From assembly GCA_022606135.1 (NCBI GenBank), contig JABYQN010000006.1, forward strand, positions 496,001 through 560,000: a stretch of 64,000 bases of DNA. The letters are read 5' to 3'. The position numbers and the translations under genes were made by a program. The notes under the pieces were generated by a model. It saw only the letters and a program-made list of their open reading frames with translations. It was not told the DNA's origin and made no database searches. This document shows, piece after piece, positions 61,552 to 64,000 of this stretch. Position 1 is the stretch's first letter. Each line of letters begins with the position of its first letter. The DNA comes from Fomes fomentarius. Taxonomy: Eukaryota > Basidiomycota > Agaricomycetes > Polyporales > Polyporaceae.

Positions 61552-62871
61552 CTAGGCCTTGAGGGGATTCCACGGGCCCGCATCGCTCAGCGAGCACCCG
61601 CCGGGGCAGTCACACCTCCCTCCAAACTCTTTCGGCAAGTTCTCCAAGGGGATCTGCTGCTCGATGGTCTTCAGAAAGTCCGAGCCCAGGATATCGATCT
61701 TCGCAACGGTTGCCTCGTCGAGCCAGCCCTTGATGACACTCCAGACGGCCTTGAACGCCCATGGAGCGTTGATGACGTAGAACTTGCCCATCGTCTCCGG
61801 GTAGCGGTCCTGACCGATGCCCGAGGCGGCGGAGACGTAGTCCTTGACGCGGTAGAAGTTGCTCAGGGAGACGTTCTTGAGGTCGAGGATCGTGCACGAG
61901 GTCTCGACGGGGTGCCCGACCGCCTTGGAGCACGCGGGCAGCCGCTCGTTGAGGAACTTCTCGTACTCGTACACGAGCCGCTGCAGCTGCCGCTCCTTGG
62001 TCGTGAGCTTGTAGAGCGCGTCGATGTCGAGCAGGCCGAGGCGCTCGATGTATATCGGGCGGCCATCCTGTGCGCGATGTTACCGGTGCACAGGGATTGT
62101 GTCGGCATCGGCGTCGGCGAGAGTGAGATGGAGACATTCATAGCACACGCACGAGGACGCGCAGCGAGAGACGGGGACGGCGACAGATGCATGTGCATGT
62201 GCGTGGGTGAATAATGAGAAGGAGAGACCGGTCAGGACCGTACTTGAACGCCGCGATGAAGCAGCATCAACGGAGTACAGACCTTGTCGGTTTTGTGGTA
62301 GTACTGAGGGTAGTACTTGTCCACCTCCTCCTTCTCCTTGAAGTCAAAGTTCCTGCACAACGCATCCGCCCCCCCGATCAGCCGCAGTGCGCGGGGACCT
62401 AAGAGGCTGCTCACTTTACGATGTCGTCCACGCCGAACGATACTCTCCATTCCTCGGCGGCAATGAGCATCACCTTGGCCTTCGGGACGTCGAATTTGCG
62501 TGCGCGCAAGAACCTGGAGGTGGTGCAACGATAGATAGAGAACGTAGCTGATCAGCATCCCATCCCACCCCCAAGTCACGCACGTCGTCCTTCCCCGCAT
62601 GCATCCTCTCACCGCCCCGACAGACTCGTTCGCGGACCCGCAGATCGCCACAGAATGGGAGCAAGACGAGCACCCACCTGAGCAACGTCGCATCATCATG
62701 GCGCTCGGGAACGAGCCTCTCCTCCTGCTGGAGCTCCTTCTTGAACGTCTCGAGCGCATGCTGTTGGGGGATGGTCAGGTTGCCCAGCCGTCCAGGGAGG
62801 GGCTTGTAGTTGGGGTCCGTCACGCCCTCAGGCATGGGGCTCGCGCTCGCTTGCTGTGGTAGGCCGCTCAT
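61552..62871 (-). CDS. SEC14: SEC14 phosphatidylinositol/phosphatidylcholine transfer protein
   Basis: Four minus-strand exons (62871-62678, 62513-62415, 62352-62283, 62067-61552) give 292 residues. The CRAL-TRIO N-terminal helices contain [20 protein letters not shown] and the lipid-binding domain contains [48 protein letters not shown] and the closing [18 protein letters not shown]14 exchanges phosphatidylinositol and phosphatidylcholine at Golgi membranes and supports secretion. The third intron (62282-62068, 215 bp) and the first (164 bp) are longer than most here. It converges with URB1, 289 bp apart. Confidence 0.95.
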
Positions 62872-63724
62872 CGTCGCTGTCGCGGGGTGTGTCGAATCCG
62901 ATTCTTGGGATGCTGGATTCAGGAGGAAGGTTTACTTGCGGCTCGTGGCTGGTGTGCGTTTATGGTGCGGTGATCGTCGGCGGGTCTACGTGTATGTGTA
63001 GGTTATGATACTGTAGTGGATGGTGGGGGTATCGTGAAGGCAGAGTCGGGGTGTCTGTGGAGGGAGGAGATGGGAGAGGATGAGGGCGAGGAGCGCGCTC
63101 TATATGGAACTGATCATCTGTACCCGCCGGCGCCTCAAGATCTCTGCATCGCACTGTCGGAAATACACCGCGCGACATTTGCCCAGTGATTTCACAAAAC
63201 ATATCACGATGAACAACAGATGTACTGCTACAAACACTTTTTATTACTGATGTACAGAGCCCAGTATCGCAAGTTGAGTCGCGATCTGCGTGGGCGGTCT
63301 CTACTTACTCGGCAGTGGTGGAATACAAGTAACACTATGTGGGCGCAGTAGCCGGCAATGGGGCGCGGCGGCGCGCGCGTATCGTACTGTATCTCGGCGC
63401 GCCATGGGTCCAGGGGCATGAGGATCGCCAGCTAATCGTGTCGTGTCCGTGACAGCGCGGAAGGGGACCCATTTGGGTGGGGATGGTATGGAGACGGGCG
63501 GGGTGAGCTTTATGAAGGTGGAAGGGATGGGGAAGGGGAAGATGATGCGTGCAGGTTGAAATGCAGTGGTCGTGAGCAGTAAATGAGTGACAGACATGTG
63601 AGATGTACAGGATTGGAAATGCAGCGTTACCCAACGAGACCGAAATTGGAACAGAAGATACGAGCGTCGGCGACATGAATTGGAGATGTCCAAAGATCAA
63701 GTCAAAAGTGGGAGAGCACGGCTC
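62872..63724. other. Intergenic interval, no gene recognised
   Basis: 5' region of SEC14 and 3' flank of the EMG1 gene. Open frames on both strands are compositionally poor. Nothing else is recognised. Confidence 0.55.
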
Positions 63725-64000
63725 TCAAACGATGTCCCAGAGGTCCTCGAGTGCGCAGCAGAACTACGGAAACAAGTGATTCAGCGGGTCATATCACATC
63801 TACATCGCGACGGGAAGTGTGACCACTCACCTTGCCGCAAGCTACCGATGCACTCAGAGGGAACTGGCTGATACCGATCTTCTCATCTACGATGCTGTCC
63901 GCAAAGTCGTCCCTGCCGCGGGCCATCGCACCCACGAACACCGCGATGTTGTGCGTCTCTGGGAGTGTAGGCAGGTACTTCGACAGTTTCACCACCGGCG
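63725..64000 (-). CDS. EMG1: EMG1/NEP1 rRNA N1-pseudouridine methyltransferase, C-terminal end (cut by window edge)
   Basis: Two minus-strand exons are visible: from the window edge to 63831, and 63763-63725, with a 67-bp intron. The protein reads KLSKYLPTLPETHNIAVFVG, AMARGRDDFADSIVDEKIGI and SQFPLSASVACGK joined to FCCALEDLWDIV and stop. This is the SPOUT-fold C-terminus of Nep1, including the GAMA(R/H)G cofactor-loop segment and the closing Leu-Ser-Ala helix. Nep1 methylates a hypermodified pseudouridine of 18S rRNA and is needed for 40S assembly. The gene continues outside the window. Confidence 0.9.

Overview
The window looks like nuclear DNA of an agaricomycete (mushroom-forming) basidiomycete. 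The genes are rich in very short introns (mostly 48-75 bp, GT-AG, with two GC-AG cases). They include lineage-typical families (a DUF6533-type membrane protein, a large P-loop NTPase with a nuclease-like tail, two mitochondrial PPR proteins). The transposons are Copia, chromodomain Gypsy, hAT-type MITE and tRNA-derived SINE types. I assembled gene models by reading splice sites by eye; exon sums that divide by three and family-typical lengths (for example actin at exactly 375 aa) support them.

Layout. 1-13.7 kb is a transposon graveyard. It holds the 3' end of a Copia element with its 394-bp LTR, inserted into the gag of an older opposite-strand Copia element; a solo LTR of the same family with a perfect 5-bp target duplication; several decayed copies of a repeat with tRNA-like A/B-box modules; and a younger 649-bp SINE with a poly(A) tail and a 13-bp target duplication. 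Old parts are almost free of CpG, whereas young insertions are CpG-rich.

13.7-36 kb is a dense housekeeping block: two divergent PPR genes, a conserved hypothetical, an ATAD2/Yta7 chromatin AAA-ATPase, a membrane PDI, the KEOPS subunit CGI121, the copper chaperone SCO1, complex I subunit NDUFB7, proteasome subunit RPN10 and actin. Many are paired head-to-head across short shared promoters. Four of them (two PPRs, SCO1, NDUFB7) act in mitochondria.

36-50 kb contains a hAT-type MITE and a DUF6533-type membrane-protein gene split by a nearly intact 10.27-kb Gypsy chromovirus. The insertion duplicated the gene's own 5' splice site. The Gypsy element carries an additional open region of about 2.4 kb between the chromodomain and the 3' LTR, the best candidate here for something poorly described. 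Its pol is broken by three TGA codons that all fit CpG decay.

50.9-64 kb returns to genes: an NTPase/PD-(D/E)XK-like nuclease fusion, ribosome-biogenesis factor URB1, the lipid-transfer protein SEC14 and the C-terminal end of EMG1/NEP1, which runs off the right edge.
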